A stretch of DNA of 64,000 nt from Chryseobacterium sp. OV279 (GTDB taxonomy: Bacteria > Bacteroidota > Bacteroidia > Flavobacteriales > Weeksellaceae), in NCBI RefSeq assembly GCF_900128945.1, contig NZ_FQUD01000001.1, positions 806,001-870,000 on the forward strand, read 5' to 3'. Position 1 is the first letter of the stretch; every line of letters starts with the position of its first letter. This document shows positions 42,930-52,205 of this stretch, piece by piece. The notes beneath the pieces are model-generated. The model worked only from the letters and a program-made list of their open reading frames with translations. It was not told the DNA's origin and made no database searches. Made by a program: the position numbers and the translations under genes.

Positions 42930-43541
42930 ATGAACAGCCTGTTTGAAGAAATATCAGAATATCCCTTGAATATTCTTCCGAATGACGGAACGGTCCACTA
43001 TTACGGAAAAGTCTTTGACAAAGAAAGATCCGATTTCTTTTATGATTATCTGCTCCATCAAATTCCGTGGGAAAATGATGAGGCGGTGATTTTTGGAAAA
43101 TTAATCTTAACAAAAAGAAAAGTAGCCTGGTTTGGAGAAAAAGCCTTTGAATATACCTATTCAAAACGGACAAAATATGCCAAGTTCTGGACTCTGGAAT
43201 TACTCGAACTCAAGAAGAAATGCGAGGAAGTTTCCGGAGAAACATACAATTCCTGTCTTCTGAATTTATACCATGACGGAAGCGAAGGAATGGCCTATCA
43301 CAGTGACGGCGAAAAGGATCTTAAAAAACACGGAGCGATTGCTTCCCTGACCTTCGGAGCAGAAAGAAAGTTTTTATTTAAACATAAAGCCACCAAAGAA
43401 AAAGTGGAAATATTCCTTGAGGACGGAAGTTTACTGATCATGAAGGGAACCACACAGGAAAATTGGCTGCACAGGCTTCCACCCACCACAAAAGTGAAAA
43501 CACCACGGGTGAATCTTACTTTCAGAACGATTGAAGAGTAA
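42930..43541 (+). CDS. alkB: AlkB-like alpha-ketoglutarate-dependent dioxygenase
   Basis: 203 residues. Iron ligands His124 and Asp126 in YHSDGEKD and His181 in WLHRLP; the 2-oxoglutarate-binding arginines lie in PRVNLTFRTIEE. It oxidatively removes methyl groups from N1-methyladenine and N3-methylcytosine. It follows the Ada-like gene after a repeat-filled gap; together they form an alkylation-damage module. The start at ATG 42930 was chosen because the longer frame begins within repeat family 2. Confidence 0.93.
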   Translation: MNSLFEEISEYPLNILPNDGTVHYYGKVFDKERSDFFYDYLLHQIPWENDEAVIFGKLILTKRKVAWFGEKAFEYTYSKRTKYAKFWTLELLELKKKCEEVSGETYNSCLLNLYHDGSEGMAYHSDGEKDLKKHGAIASLTFGAERKFLFKHKATKEKVEIFLEDGSLLIMKGTTQENWLHRLPPTTKVKTPRVNLTFRTIEE

Positions 43542-43577
43542 AAAAAGGTGGCTTCGGGAGCCTCAGCCACCTTTTTT
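43541..43577 (+). terminator. Terminator of alkB
   Basis: 13-bp stem AAAAAAGGTGGCT / AGCCACCTTTTTT with an 11-base loop (TCGGGAGCCTC). The central part GGTGGCTTCG...CAGCCACC also belongs to the CTGAG/TCGAAG palindrome family. Confidence 0.9.
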
Positions 43578-43625
43578 ATGGTAAGAATGGTATTATCGCC
43601 GTTTTTACCAAGGGAAATAGTACAA

Positions 43626-43759
43626 CTGGTGGCTGAGGGACTCGAAGCCACCAGCGCCTATAAAAAAATCCGGTCACTGATTTCTCGAAGCGACCGGATT
43701 TTACATTTTATAAACTGATATTTATACTGTCAGTAGTGACTGAGATTTCCGAGGCCACC
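43626..43759. repeat. Cluster of three related degenerate hairpins
   Basis: CTGGTGGCT / AGCCACCAG hairpin at 43626-43654; AAAATCCGGTC / GACCGGATTTT hairpin at 43665-43702 (also a plausible minus-strand terminator of the CocE gene); and a degenerate AGTGACTGAG...CGAGGCCACC at 43735-43759. Each has the frame GTNNCTGAG(N)CTCGAAGCNAC, and the alkB terminator contains the same in the reverse orientation. Confidence 0.7.
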
Positions 43760-43770
43760 ATCATTATTTT

Positions 43771-45630
43771 TTATTTCAACACTTCAGCTTCAATAGAGCT
43801 GTCATTATACACTTTTATAAAAGCTTTTGTATAATCTGCCTTTGTCGCAAAGTTTGGATTTTCCATAAATTTCTGAGGATTGATCGCAAAAAGCGGCCAC
43901 CATGTACTGCTGATCTGAATCTGGATTCTGTGTCCTTTTTTGAAGGTATGCATCACATCCTGAAGTCTGAAATTCACGGCTGTTTTTTGGTTAGGAACCA
44001 ATGCTTCCCCTTTTTCTCTTGAATTTCTGAATCTCGCCGGCATGATTTCACTTCTTACCATTTGGTGATAATTAGGATAGATGACACCGTCTTTCTTTTC
44101 CTGAGGTTTGAAATCTTCAGGATACACATCAATCAGTTTTACGGCAAAATCAGCATCGGTAGAGCTGGCTGCAATATTCAGTTTAGCCATGATTTCTCCC
44201 GCGAAACTCATATCTTCCGTTAAAATATCTGTAGTAAACGTCAAAACATCTGGTCTTCCTACAGCAAATCTCTGGTCTTCCGACATATAGTTTTTAGGTG
44301 TAAATCCATTGAAGTCTTTCAAATTGTCAGAGCTTACAACCGGATTGTTCGGGTCACTGTAGTATTCTGAAAAACCTTGTCCTGCTGCATTCTTCAAAGT
44401 TCCGTCTGTTAAATAGAAATTAACCTTCTGAGCATTCTTTGGAGGATAAGAAGCAAATTCTCTCCATTCTTTGGATCCTGTATCATACATCAGCGCTTCC
44501 GGAAGTCCGGCATCTTCTTTCGTATTTCCTTTTAAATAATGATTGAAAAATTTAGTTTCAATATTCTTCTGGTAATACGTGGCAATGCTGTCCCCGAAAT
44601 AGATCTGGTTATGGAAATGTTTCCCTTGTTCCTGTGCCCAAGCCCCATGAGAGAAAGGTCCCATGACGATTGTGTTTTTAGCTTTAGGGCTTGTCTTTTC
44701 TATGGTTTTGTAAATATTCAGTGGTCCTGAAAGATCTTCTGCATCAAACCATCCTCCAACGGTCATTACCGCGTGGTTTACATTTTTTAAATGGGGAAGT
44801 AGGTTTCTTTTCTGCCAGTATTCATCATAATTAGGGTGATTCATAATCTCGGTCATGAAGAAATTATCCTTGTAATATTTTTCATAGCCATCCTTTAATG
44901 TTCCCATATCTCTGTAAAACTTAAGACCGTCTTCTGAAGTCTGTTTTACGAAAGTATCCATATACCAGGCTTTGTTTTCCGGCTTTGTCTTCTGAATTCC
45001 AAAAACAGGGAAGGTTCTGAAATATCCCAGCATAAATCTTCCGTTGTGAAGAAAGTCATCATTCCAGAAATCTGAAATAGGAGCCTGTGGAGAGGAAGCT
45101 ACCAAAGCAGGGTGCTGTGCCAGTATCCCTACAGCAGTATAGAATCCTGGGTAGGAAGTTCCGTACTGTCCGGCTTTACCATTGTTGTCCTTAACGTTTT
45201 TCAACAGCCATTCTATCGTGTCATAAGTATCTGTACTTTCGTCTACATCTTTTTTAGTTTTGCGGTCCACCTGAGGCGTCATATTGGTGAAAGTTCCTTC
45301 ACTCATATATCTTCCGCGTACATCCTGGAATACAAAAATATATTTATCCTTCATCAGGAACTTGTTAGGTCCCAGTTTCGTTCTGTATTCGGTTTCACCG
45401 TAAGGAGCAATGCTGTAGCAGGTTCTCTGCATCAGGAAAGGATATTTGTTTTTGTTTGAAATATCTTTCGGTACGTAGATCGCTGTAAAAAGCTTTACGC
45501 CGTCACGCATCGGAATATAGAATTCCTTTTTGGTGAAATTATCTTTTACGAACGTATCCTTCTGCTCGGTACTCTGCGCCCTTCCAAGGATTAAAAAGAA
45601 AATGAATAAAATTGAAATATGGATCTTCAT
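43771..45630 (-). CDS. CocE/NonD-family (S15) hydrolase, secreted
   Basis: 619 residues with a signal peptide ending at RAQS (residue 20). The alpha/beta-hydrolase domain has MRDGVKLFTAIYVP, FQDVRGRYMSEG, and GQYGTSYPGFY with nucleophile Ser159; PFSHGAW supplies the His. The C-terminal jelly-roll domain (about 440-619) ends WWPLFAINPQKFMENPNF. The family includes X-Pro dipeptidyl-peptidases, cocaine esterase and glutaryl-7-ACA acylases; the reaction here is unknown. It is monocistronic. Confidence 0.92.
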   Translation of the reverse strand: MKIHISILFIFFLILGRAQSTEQKDTFVKDNFTKKEFYIPMRDGVKLFTAIYVPKDISNKNKYPFLMQRTCYSIAPYGETEYRTKLGPNKFLMKDKYIFVFQDVRGRYMSEGTFTNMTPQVDRKTKKDVDESTDTYDTIEWLLKNVKDNNGKAGQYGTSYPGFYTAVGILAQHPALVASSPQAPISDFWNDDFLHNGRFMLGYFRTFPVFGIQKTKPENKAWYMDTFVKQTSEDGLKFYRDMGTLKDGYEKYYKDNFFMTEIMNHPNYDEYWQKRNLLPHLKNVNHAVMTVGGWFDAEDLSGPLNIYKTIEKTSPKAKNTIVMGPFSHGAWAQEQGKHFHNQIYFGDSIATYYQKNIETKFFNHYLKGNTKEDAGLPEALMYDTGSKEWREFASYPPKNAQKVNFYLTDGTLKNAAGQGFSEYYSDPNNPVVSSDNLKDFNGFTPKNYMSEDQRFAVGRPDVLTFTTDILTEDMSFAGEIMAKLNIAASSTDADFAVKLIDVYPEDFKPQEKKDGVIYPNYHQMVRSEIMPARFRNSREKGEALVPNQKTAVNFRLQDVMHTFKKGHRIQIQISSTWWPLFAINPQKFMENPNFATKADYTKAFIKVYNDSSIEAEVLK

Positions 45631-46246
45631 AAATAAAATTTACAGCTAATTTAGAAATAAAATAGCTCCGATATACTACCTATGCTCAATCTTTCATTGG
45701 AAAGTACAGAAGAATTCAAAAAAGCAGCTCTATTTTTCATCTGCTCAATCTGTGTGATCCGCAGGAGATTTTTACACTTGCCGATTTTATAGATTGAACT
45801 CATTTTAAACTTTTTATTGAGGTTGTTCACTCTTTTATTTTCCTTAAGAATGAAATAGGAAAATAAGATGATGTGCATTGATGTGTTTGATGATAAGAGT
45901 TTTAAATCTCCCTTATAAGGTCCTGAAGCTATTCAGCCAGACATTTATTATATCCTTTCATAGTTGGAAAACGCAAAAGGAACGCAAAGCTTGATCAAAA
46001 ATGAGGATATTTTAAGGCGCAAGAAAATCTAAGATTTTCGGCAAGTTCATTGTTGTTTATTGAACGGATTACCATTTTATCGGAGATAAAATCCTTGCGC
46101 CTTAAAGCATTCGAATTAGAAAAAAAAATTGCGTTCCTTTGCGCTTATCCAACTAAAAATTTTAAACAAGTTGACTTTTTAATTGTACTCCCCAAGTTTT
46201 AAAATTGATCCAAAAAAGCTTAAATGACTTCATTAAACAAGTTTCC
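45631..46246. repeat. 616-bp gap with full-length repeat family 1 (copy iii, 45963-46175) and a short shared motif
   Basis: Copy iii reads TTGGAAAACGCAAAAGGAAC, ATATTTTAAGGCGCAAG, hairpin GAAAATCtaaGATTTTC, ATTTTATCGGAGATAAAATC, GCGCCTTAAAGCATTCGAAT, TTGCGTTCCTTTGCGC. Just after it, 46187-46211 matches 5696-5720 except at two bases. A 75-codon minus frame at 45651-45878 has no start signal or family and is not called. Confidence 0.8.
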
Positions 46247-48979
46247 TTACTGCATTTTTTTTCCTGCAAATTTATTCAGCTTCATGCTAAGTGAGAACAT
46301 AATGTAGCGTCTCAGGATAAGATCTTCACGGTCTTCAATATACGAATTGGAGATGGTTCTTCTGACGCTTTGGTTTTGGTTTAAAACATCATAAATTTTT
46401 ATCTTGGCCGTAAACTGCTTTTTGTAGAATGAATAACCCAAACTTGTATTCCAGAAATAGAAATCCTTTTTGAAACCGGGCGCAATATTGGAATTTGTAT
46501 TGTATTCAAAATCATTTCCGAATATCAGTCTGCTTTTAAACACATAATTGGTGAGTTCCAGTTTTAAGGTCTGATTGGCTGTGTGCACATTATCTATGCT
46601 GTAATTGGTGTATTTTGAAAAATTATAGCCAAGTCGATAAGAAGGTTTTATGCTGAATTTGTCCTTAAGTTCATACATCACATTCAAACCGGGAGTGAGG
46701 TTGTAAGAGGCATTCGTGAAAAACTGACCGTTAATAAAACCTTTATTATAACTATATTGCAAATTGAATCTCGGACTTATCGTCAGTTTATTGTCTTTCC
46801 ATTTAAACGTTTTGTTGAAGCCGGCGCCTAAGCTCATATTCTTATTTCCACTTATGTTGTCATACGTTACAAGCTGCTTTCCCGCATCATCATATCTTGA
46901 ATAATTGACCACATCATTGTTTCTGTACGTGAAATTAAGACTTACGTAATAGTTCATATTTTTGACCAGATTGTAATTATTGAAAAACAGGGAAGAGTTA
47001 TTGCTCCATGTGTTTCTTAAATTGGGATTTCCGGTAGACGTCACCAAAGGATTTGAAGTGTCCTCATAAGGCGTAAGCTGTTCTGCGCCGGGAATAGTGA
47101 AGGCTGCATAATTGTAAAGGCTCAGCATTTTATTTTCAGAGAACTGATACCTGAAGCTGAAATTATAGGCTGGAAGCGCAAAATTTTTCTGAAGACCGTA
47201 TTGCTGGCCATTGTACACAGAATTGACATTCATATCCGAAATATCAAGATTCATTGTTCCCCACAGGCTGAATTTCTTTTTATTCACTTCAAAAGACAGT
47301 TGAGGAGAAATCTGGTTGATCTTCTGTCTCAGGCTGTTGGACAAAGGCGAATTGTAATCAGAGTATTGTCCTGTGGCCGCATTGAAATCATTCACATCTC
47401 TGGAATTACTGATAATATTTGAATTGTAGGCTATTTCAAAACTTACCGAAGCAGAATCCGAAATAGGTTCCGTATATCCGGCACTGAAATTATACATGCT
47501 GCTTTGGTTCCTGCTTTTTGACAGCTGGTTTCTGTTGTCATTCTGCTCAGGTCCCTGATAAAATTGAGTCTGAGATTTGTTGAGATTGTCCTGGTTAGAC
47601 TGGGAAATCGTACTGTTTATTTTAGCATTCAGGGCACGTCTTTCCTTTCTGAACTGCTTTGTAAAATAAAAATATGGGTTAAATGAATTGCTTTCAGACT
47701 CATTACTTGTGTAAGAATCACTTTCGTTCAACAGTCCGTTATCTCTTAAGGTAGAAGATTTTGAACGGCTGATACTGGAACTTTGACTGTTGTTAAATCT
47801 CGGTGAAATATAAATGGTGCTCAAAGAATCCAGTGTAATTTTTGCTGAAGCATCTACATTGTTCTGGCGGGTTTCGCTCTCTCCATTGCTCTCAGAATGG
47901 GTGGTAAGGGTATATTCCGGAAGAAGGGTCGTTCTGGATGATTTGGAAGCGGTTTCCGTCTCAGAATTGGAATGACTCAGACTGAAGTTATCAAGATCCA
48001 TCTCTTTCCCGATTTTATCATTGTAATTGATTCCGATGGTCGTAGATTTCTGAATTCCTTTTCCTCTGCCTGATGAAGACATTCCGCCCTGCATTCCCGA
48101 TGAATTCCTGCCTTCTCCCATACTGTCAAATACATCATCGTTGGAGAAACCCTGGGAATTGATATTATTCGATGAAGCGATAAGGCTTATTTTCGTATTA
48201 TTTTTAAAGTAACTTAACAGTGCACTACCTTCATAGCGCTTGTCTGAGCCGTATCCAAGCATCAATCTGGAGAGCAGTCCTTTATTTTTTTTCTCATCAA
48301 TATTAAAATTGATCGTCGTATTGTTAGATTTGGGTTTCTTTCCGCTTAATTCTTCTTCTTTCGTCTTGGTCGTGGTAAACTGAATATTTTTAATGATATC
48401 AGCCGGAAGGTTTTGAAGGGCAATTTTTCCGTCTTTATCAAAGAAAGGTTTTCCGTTGATCATGATCTGATCCACTTCTTTTCCGTTGACGGTTATCTTT
48501 TTGTCGTTGTCGATTTCTACTCCCGGAATCTTTTTCAGAAGCTCTTCAATTTTACTGTCCGGACTTACTTTGATTGAGGAAGCATTAAATTCTATCGTGT
48601 CTTTTTTGATTTTGACGGGAGATACCGTAATCTTGATTTCGTCAATATTCTGAACATTGTTTTTTCCAAGTTCAATATCTTCCAAAGTAAAAGACTGACT
48701 GATTTTTTCTAACTTTTTGGAATAGGGCGAAAGCTTTTCAGCGTTGATTCTTAAAATGGAAGGCTCATTCAAAGCATCTGTTTTCAGAGAAAATTTACCT
48801 TCTTTGTTCGTCGCGGTATAATTGATGATGGATGAATCTTTTTCTTTAAGGAGATAAATGGTGGCGTTTTCCACTGGTTTTTTATCAGAATCAGACACCT
48901 TTCCGTTAATGGATAAATTTTGCCCGTACAGGACCATACTATTGAATGCTAATACCAGCAGCCATAAGATTTTCTTCAT
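46247..48979 (-). CDS. TonB-receptor-like outer-membrane beta-barrel protein (large)
   Basis: 910 residues. A signal peptide (to residue 19, YGQ) leads to a carboxypeptidase-regulatory-like beta domain (LSINGKVSDSDKKPVENATIYLL) and a plug-like region (LLKKIPGVEIDNDKKITVNGKEVDQIMINGKPFF). From about residue 230 the protein is a long barrel, with a Ser/Asn/Gly-rich stretch (about 275-320). The last strand ends in LILRRYIMFSLSMKLNKF, not in the terminal aromatic seen in many barrels. There is no TonB box that I can identify. A SusD partner is absent, so it is not a classical SusC. Confidence 0.87.
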   Translation of the reverse strand: MKKILWLLVLAFNSMVLYGQNLSINGKVSDSDKKPVENATIYLLKEKDSSIINYTATNKEGKFSLKTDALNEPSILRINAEKLSPYSKKLEKISQSFTLEDIELGKNNVQNIDEIKITVSPVKIKKDTIEFNASSIKVSPDSKIEELLKKIPGVEIDNDKKITVNGKEVDQIMINGKPFFDKDGKIALQNLPADIIKNIQFTTTKTKEEELSGKKPKSNNTTINFNIDEKKNKGLLSRLMLGYGSDKRYEGSALLSYFKNNTKISLIASSNNINSQGFSNDDVFDSMGEGRNSSGMQGGMSSSGRGKGIQKSTTIGINYNDKIGKEMDLDNFSLSHSNSETETASKSSRTTLLPEYTLTTHSESNGESETRQNNVDASAKITLDSLSTIYISPRFNNSQSSSISRSKSSTLRDNGLLNESDSYTSNESESNSFNPYFYFTKQFRKERRALNAKINSTISQSNQDNLNKSQTQFYQGPEQNDNRNQLSKSRNQSSMYNFSAGYTEPISDSASVSFEIAYNSNIISNSRDVNDFNAATGQYSDYNSPLSNSLRQKINQISPQLSFEVNKKKFSLWGTMNLDISDMNVNSVYNGQQYGLQKNFALPAYNFSFRYQFSENKMLSLYNYAAFTIPGAEQLTPYEDTSNPLVTSTGNPNLRNTWSNNSSLFFNNYNLVKNMNYYVSLNFTYRNNDVVNYSRYDDAGKQLVTYDNISGNKNMSLGAGFNKTFKWKDNKLTISPRFNLQYSYNKGFINGQFFTNASYNLTPGLNVMYELKDKFSIKPSYRLGYNFSKYTNYSIDNVHTANQTLKLELTNYVFKSRLIFGNDFEYNTNSNIAPGFKKDFYFWNTSLGYSFYKKQFTAKIKIYDVLNQNQSVRRTISNSYIEDREDLILRRYIMFSLSMKLNKFAGKKMQ

Positions 48980-49015
48980 TCAGTGCTTTCTTTGAAGGCG
49001 TAAAAATATAAAAAA

Positions 49016-49035
49016 ACATCCCCGATTGGGGATGT
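49016..49035 (-). terminator. Terminator of the BON operon
   Basis: 8-bp stem ACATCCCC / GGGGATGT, loop GATT, followed on the minus strand by TTTTTT; about 40 bp after the SH3-domain gene. Confidence 0.88.
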
Positions 49036-49074
49036 CTGTATTGATTTTTTTTCAAAAAATTAATTTCCGAAAAA

Positions 49075-49494
49075 TTATGCTTTTAAATACCTTGAATAAG
49101 CATAGCCTTCCTGACCATCGTCAGTCTTTACTTTCCACCAGTCATCAGAAGTCTGCTCGATTAAAGTTACAGAAGAACCTTTAGCAGCTTTTCCTACTAC
49201 AGCAGCTTCCGTAGAAGGCTCCTGTCTGATGTTTAGGTTAGAATCTTCCGTAGCTACCGTTAAAGCAGCACCTGAAGTTAATCCTGCAACCTGTACATCA
49301 ATGTTGATGTCTGAAGCTGAATACGTAGAGTCGATAGTTCCCAGAGCATTCCATACTGCGTCTTTTGCAGCCGTGTTGGAAGCGCTTCCTGAAACATAAA
49401 GGATACCGTCCTGCTCCTGAACCTGAAGATTAGAAATTCCTGCAGACTGAGCTGCTGAAACTACACTTGAATATTTATCTTGTAATGTACTCAT
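49075..49494 (-). CDS. BON plus SH3b domain protein
   Basis: 139 residues. Residues about 1-70 are a BON-like domain (LQVQEQDGILYVSGSASNTAAKDAVWNALG), residues about 80-139 a bacterial SH3 (SH3_3) domain: LNIRQEPSTEAAVVGKAAKGSSVTLIEQTSDDWWKVKTDDGQEGYAYSRYL. SH3b domains bind peptidoglycan or other polymers and BON domains bind membranes or lipids. No signal peptide is evident, which is odd for a wall-binding protein. It lies 7 bp after the BON lipoprotein, probably the same operon. Confidence 0.85.
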   Translation of the reverse strand: MSTLQDKYSSVVSAAQSAGISNLQVQEQDGILYVSGSASNTAAKDAVWNALGTIDSTYSASDINIDVQVAGLTSGAALTVATEDSNLNIRQEPSTEAAVVGKAAKGSSVTLIEQTSDDWWKVKTDDGQEGYAYSRYLKA

Positions 49495-49501
49495 CTTAAA
49501 A

Positions 49502-49990
49502 TTATTTTACCACTAGGTTATTGTTATACTTTCCGATTTTCAAAGCATCTACAGATTCTTTGATTTTTCTTGCCTGAAGACCAGAAACATTTCCTGTAAG
49601 CGTAAGCTGTCCGTTCACAACCTCAACTTTTACAGAAGGGAAATCTTTAACCGCATCCTGAACTTTTTTCTGAACTGCTGGATCTACAGCAGAAGCAGTT
49701 TCAACCGGTGCTACAGCAACTGGTGCTGCTACAGTAGACATATCCATTACCTCTTTTACTCCGTTGATAGCTTTTAATTTAGTGATCATAGCATCCTTAG
49801 ACTGCTGGTCAGCGAAAGTTCCGCTTAAGTGAGCCACTCCTTCTTTTACTTCAACAGAAGCATTGGGATTAGAAGTCACGACAGTTGTAGCCTGAGTCTG
49901 AAGATCGGCATCAGAAATCTTCTTTTTACAAGAAACCGCTCCAAAAGATATAGCTACAGCTAATGCAGCCATTGCGATAGTTTTTTTCAT
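49502..49990 (-). CDS. Lipoprotein with two BON domains
   Basis: 162 residues. Lipoprotein signal with lipobox AVSC (acylated Cys near residue 21) and a lysine triplet after it. Two BON domains: about 25-85 (ASVEVKEGVAHLSGTFADQQSKDAMITKLKAINGVKEV) and about 100-162 (VKVEVVNGQLTLTGNVSGLQARKIKESVDALKI), separated by an Ala/Val/Pro linker. OsmY-like BON proteins protect the envelope under osmotic stress. I start at ATG 49990 because the longer frame adds a segment unrelated to the lipoprotein signal. Confidence 0.87.
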   Translation of the reverse strand: MKKTIAMAALAVAISFGAVSCKKKISDADLQTQATTVVTSNPNASVEVKEGVAHLSGTFADQQSKDAMITKLKAINGVKEVMDMSTVAAPVAVAPVETASAVDPAVQKKVQDAVKDFPSVKVEVVNGQLTLTGNVSGLQARKIKESVDALKIGKYNNNLVVK

Positions 49991-50165
49991 AGTTGTATAT
50001 TTATTAATGTTGTTAATACAATCAAATGTAATAATAAAATTTGTACCAAAAGAATAAAAACTCAATAAATGTTTCTTAAATTTTTTGCAATATTTTCGGA
50101 ATCAGCGATTTAATTTTAATGTATTATAATCTTAATCTAAACTTAACCCAGATTCATACAAAATC

Positions 50166-50194
50166 TTGTACCAATTGAAAAACTATTATATTTG
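50166..50194 (+). promoter_or_regulatory. Promoter of the dicarboxylate symporter
   Basis: TTG at 50166-50168, 18-bp spacer, TATATTTG at 50187-50194; the leader to the ATG is about 12-15 nt. Confidence 0.75.
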
Positions 50195-50213
50195 TGGGAA
50201 TTGAACTATATAT

Positions 50214-51464
50214 ATGAAAGGACAAAATAAACTTTTTATAGCCATTATCGTTGCGCTTATTCTGGGAGTAGGAATTGGAGGGGTGATACACACCCAATAT
50301 CCTGAAAGTGCGGAACCCTTTTCCAAGAATATTAAACTCCTCGGAACTGTTTTTATCAGGCTGGTACAAATGATCATCGCGCCGCTGGTTTTCACCACAC
50401 TTGTTGTGGGAATAGCCAAAATGAGCGATATCAAAATGATCGGAAGGGTAGGAACCAAAGCCATGTTATGGTTTATCTCCGCTTCACTGGTTTCTCTCTT
50501 TATAGGACTGATGCTGGTCAACTGGCTGGAGCCCGGGCATGTGACTAAACTGCCTATCCAGGATGCCGCTGCTGCAGAAGATCTTCTGAAAAGCAGTAAA
50601 GGTTTTTCTCTGGAAGACTTTGTAAAACACATGATCCCTAAGAGTTTATTTGAAGCTTTTGCCACCAACGAGGTACTTCAGATCGTGGTTTTTTCCATTA
50701 TGTTTGGAGTGGCCCTTGCTAATTTAGGCGAGGACTATTCAAAGCCGGTGGTTAAATTATTTGACATCATCGCCCATGCGATCCTTAAAATGGTAGGCTA
50801 CATCATGTGGTTCGCTCCGTTTGGAGTTTTAGGATCTATTGCCGCTGTAGTGGCCATGAATGGGTTTAAAATATTTGAAGTCTACGCAGTTTATCTGAGA
50901 GACTTCTTCTTTGCCTTAGCCGTTCTGTGGCTTGTGCTTCTATTGGTCGGTTACCTGATCTTAGGAAACCGTCTTTTCGAATTGCTGAGAAGAATTAAAG
51001 CACCATTACTGATCGCTTTCTCTACAACGAGTTCAGAAGCTGTTTTCCCTAAACTGGTAGAAGAATTAGAAAAATTCGGTTGTAATAACAGAGTGGTTTC
51101 TTTTATCTTACCATTAGGATATTCGTTTAACCTGGACGGAAGTATGATGTACATGACGTTTGCGTCCATCTTTATTGCGCAGATCTACGGTATCGAAATG
51201 TCATTGGGTCAGCAGATCACCATGCTTTTGGTGTTAATGCTTACTTCAAAAGGGATTGCCGGAGTTCCGAGAGCTTCACTGGTAATTATCGTGGCCACCT
51301 GTTCCATGTTTGGAATTCCACCGGAAGGTATTGCATTGATCCTGCCAATCGACCATTTCTGTGATATGGGAAGAAGTATGACGAATGTATTAGGAAATGC
51401 ACTGGCTACTTCTGCTGTTTCCAAATGGGAAGGGCAGCTTGAAAATACGCCTCAGGAAGTTTAA
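50214..51464 (+). CDS. Dicarboxylate/amino acid:cation symporter (DAACS family)
   Basis: 416 residues, GltPh/GltP-like. About eight membrane spans and two re-entrant loops; family marks are AFSTTSSEAVFPK (HP1 with the Ser-rich tip), LPLGYSFNLDGSMMYM (NMDGT-like motif, here NLDGS), GIAGVPRASLVII and PIDHFCDMGRSMTNVLGNALA. It carries glutamate, aspartate or C4-dicarboxylates with sodium or protons; which is not clear. The next gene begins 5 bp after the stop and is probably cotranscribed. Confidence 0.93.
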   Translation: MKGQNKLFIAIIVALILGVGIGGVIHTQYPESAEPFSKNIKLLGTVFIRLVQMIIAPLVFTTLVVGIAKMSDIKMIGRVGTKAMLWFISASLVSLFIGLMLVNWLEPGHVTKLPIQDAAAAEDLLKSSKGFSLEDFVKHMIPKSLFEAFATNEVLQIVVFSIMFGVALANLGEDYSKPVVKLFDIIAHAILKMVGYIMWFAPFGVLGSIAAVVAMNGFKIFEVYAVYLRDFFFALAVLWLVLLLVGYLILGNRLFELLRRIKAPLLIAFSTTSSEAVFPKLVEELEKFGCNNRVVSFILPLGYSFNLDGSMMYMTFASIFIAQIYGIEMSLGQQITMLLVLMLTSKGIAGVPRASLVIIVATCSMFGIPPEGIALILPIDHFCDMGRSMTNVLGNALATSAVSKWEGQLENTPQEV

Positions 51465-51469
51465 GAGTC

Positions 51470-52192
51470 ATGACAAAGGAGCTTTTGCAGCGTCATAAAG
51501 AAAATGTTCTTGAAAAAGGCTTCACGGTCATTCATTCGGTTTTTTCTGATGAGGAAATTGAAAAGATCATTGAGGTGATTCAAAATGTGGACACCTCAAA
51601 GGAAAATTTCAGAAAATCTGATGATCTGTTTGCGGTAAGACAATTCTTAAAAGAAGTTCCGGATGTGAAAGACCTGGTGTTTAATGATGCTATTAAAACC
51701 ATTGTCAGAGAGCTTTTCGGAAAACAATATGTTGCGGTAAAAAGCATTTATTTTGATAAACCGGAAACGTCAAACTGGTATGTCGCCTATCATCAGGATC
51801 TGACCATCTCAGTCGATAAAAAACTGGAAATGCAGGGATTCGGACCATGGACGACCAAGAAAAATCAGTTTGCCGTACAGCCGCCTCTGCCTATCCTTGA
51901 AAATATCTGTACCATCAGAATCCATCTGGATGATACCGATGAACATAACGGAGCATTAAAAGTAGTTCCGGGATCTCATGCCAAAGGAATCTACAGACCG
52001 GAAACCATTGATTGGAACACGGAAACTGAAGAAATCTGCAACGTGGAAAAAGGAGGGATTATGATCATGAAGCCTTTAACACTTCATGGTTCAAACAGAA
52101 CAACAGACGGAAGAAGGAGAAGGGTAATCCATATAGAATTTTCTGATATGGAACTGCCACAGCAGCTGAAATGGTCTGAAAAATTGAATTAA
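51470..52192 (+). CDS. Phytanoyl-CoA dioxygenase family protein (PhyH)
   Basis: 240 residues. The iron triad is His108 and Asp110 in YHQDLTISV and His206 in LTLHGSNRT, with the 2-oxoglutarate arginine in RRVIHIEFS; IRIHLDDTDEHNGALKVVPGSH is the conserved double-stranded helix segment. Bacterial PhyH proteins hydroxylate small molecules, for example ectoine or natural products; the substrate here is unknown. It follows the symporter by 5 bp, so it may act on a compound that the symporter imports. Confidence 0.9.
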   Translation: MTKELLQRHKENVLEKGFTVIHSVFSDEEIEKIIEVIQNVDTSKENFRKSDDLFAVRQFLKEVPDVKDLVFNDAIKTIVRELFGKQYVAVKSIYFDKPETSNWYVAYHQDLTISVDKKLEMQGFGPWTTKKNQFAVQPPLPILENICTIRIHLDDTDEHNGALKVVPGSHAKGIYRPETIDWNTETEEICNVEKGGIMIMKPLTLHGSNRTTDGRRRRVIHIEFSDMELPQQLKWSEKLN

Positions 52193-52205
52193 AATCCAGC
52201 ATAAA

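Noticed and set aside
45651..45878. 75-codon minus-strand frame in front of the S15 hydrolase
   Set aside because: No promoter box, no recognisable domain; composition looks like translated non-coding DNA.
46247..48979. SusC-type glycan importer
   Set aside because: No SusD gene beside it.
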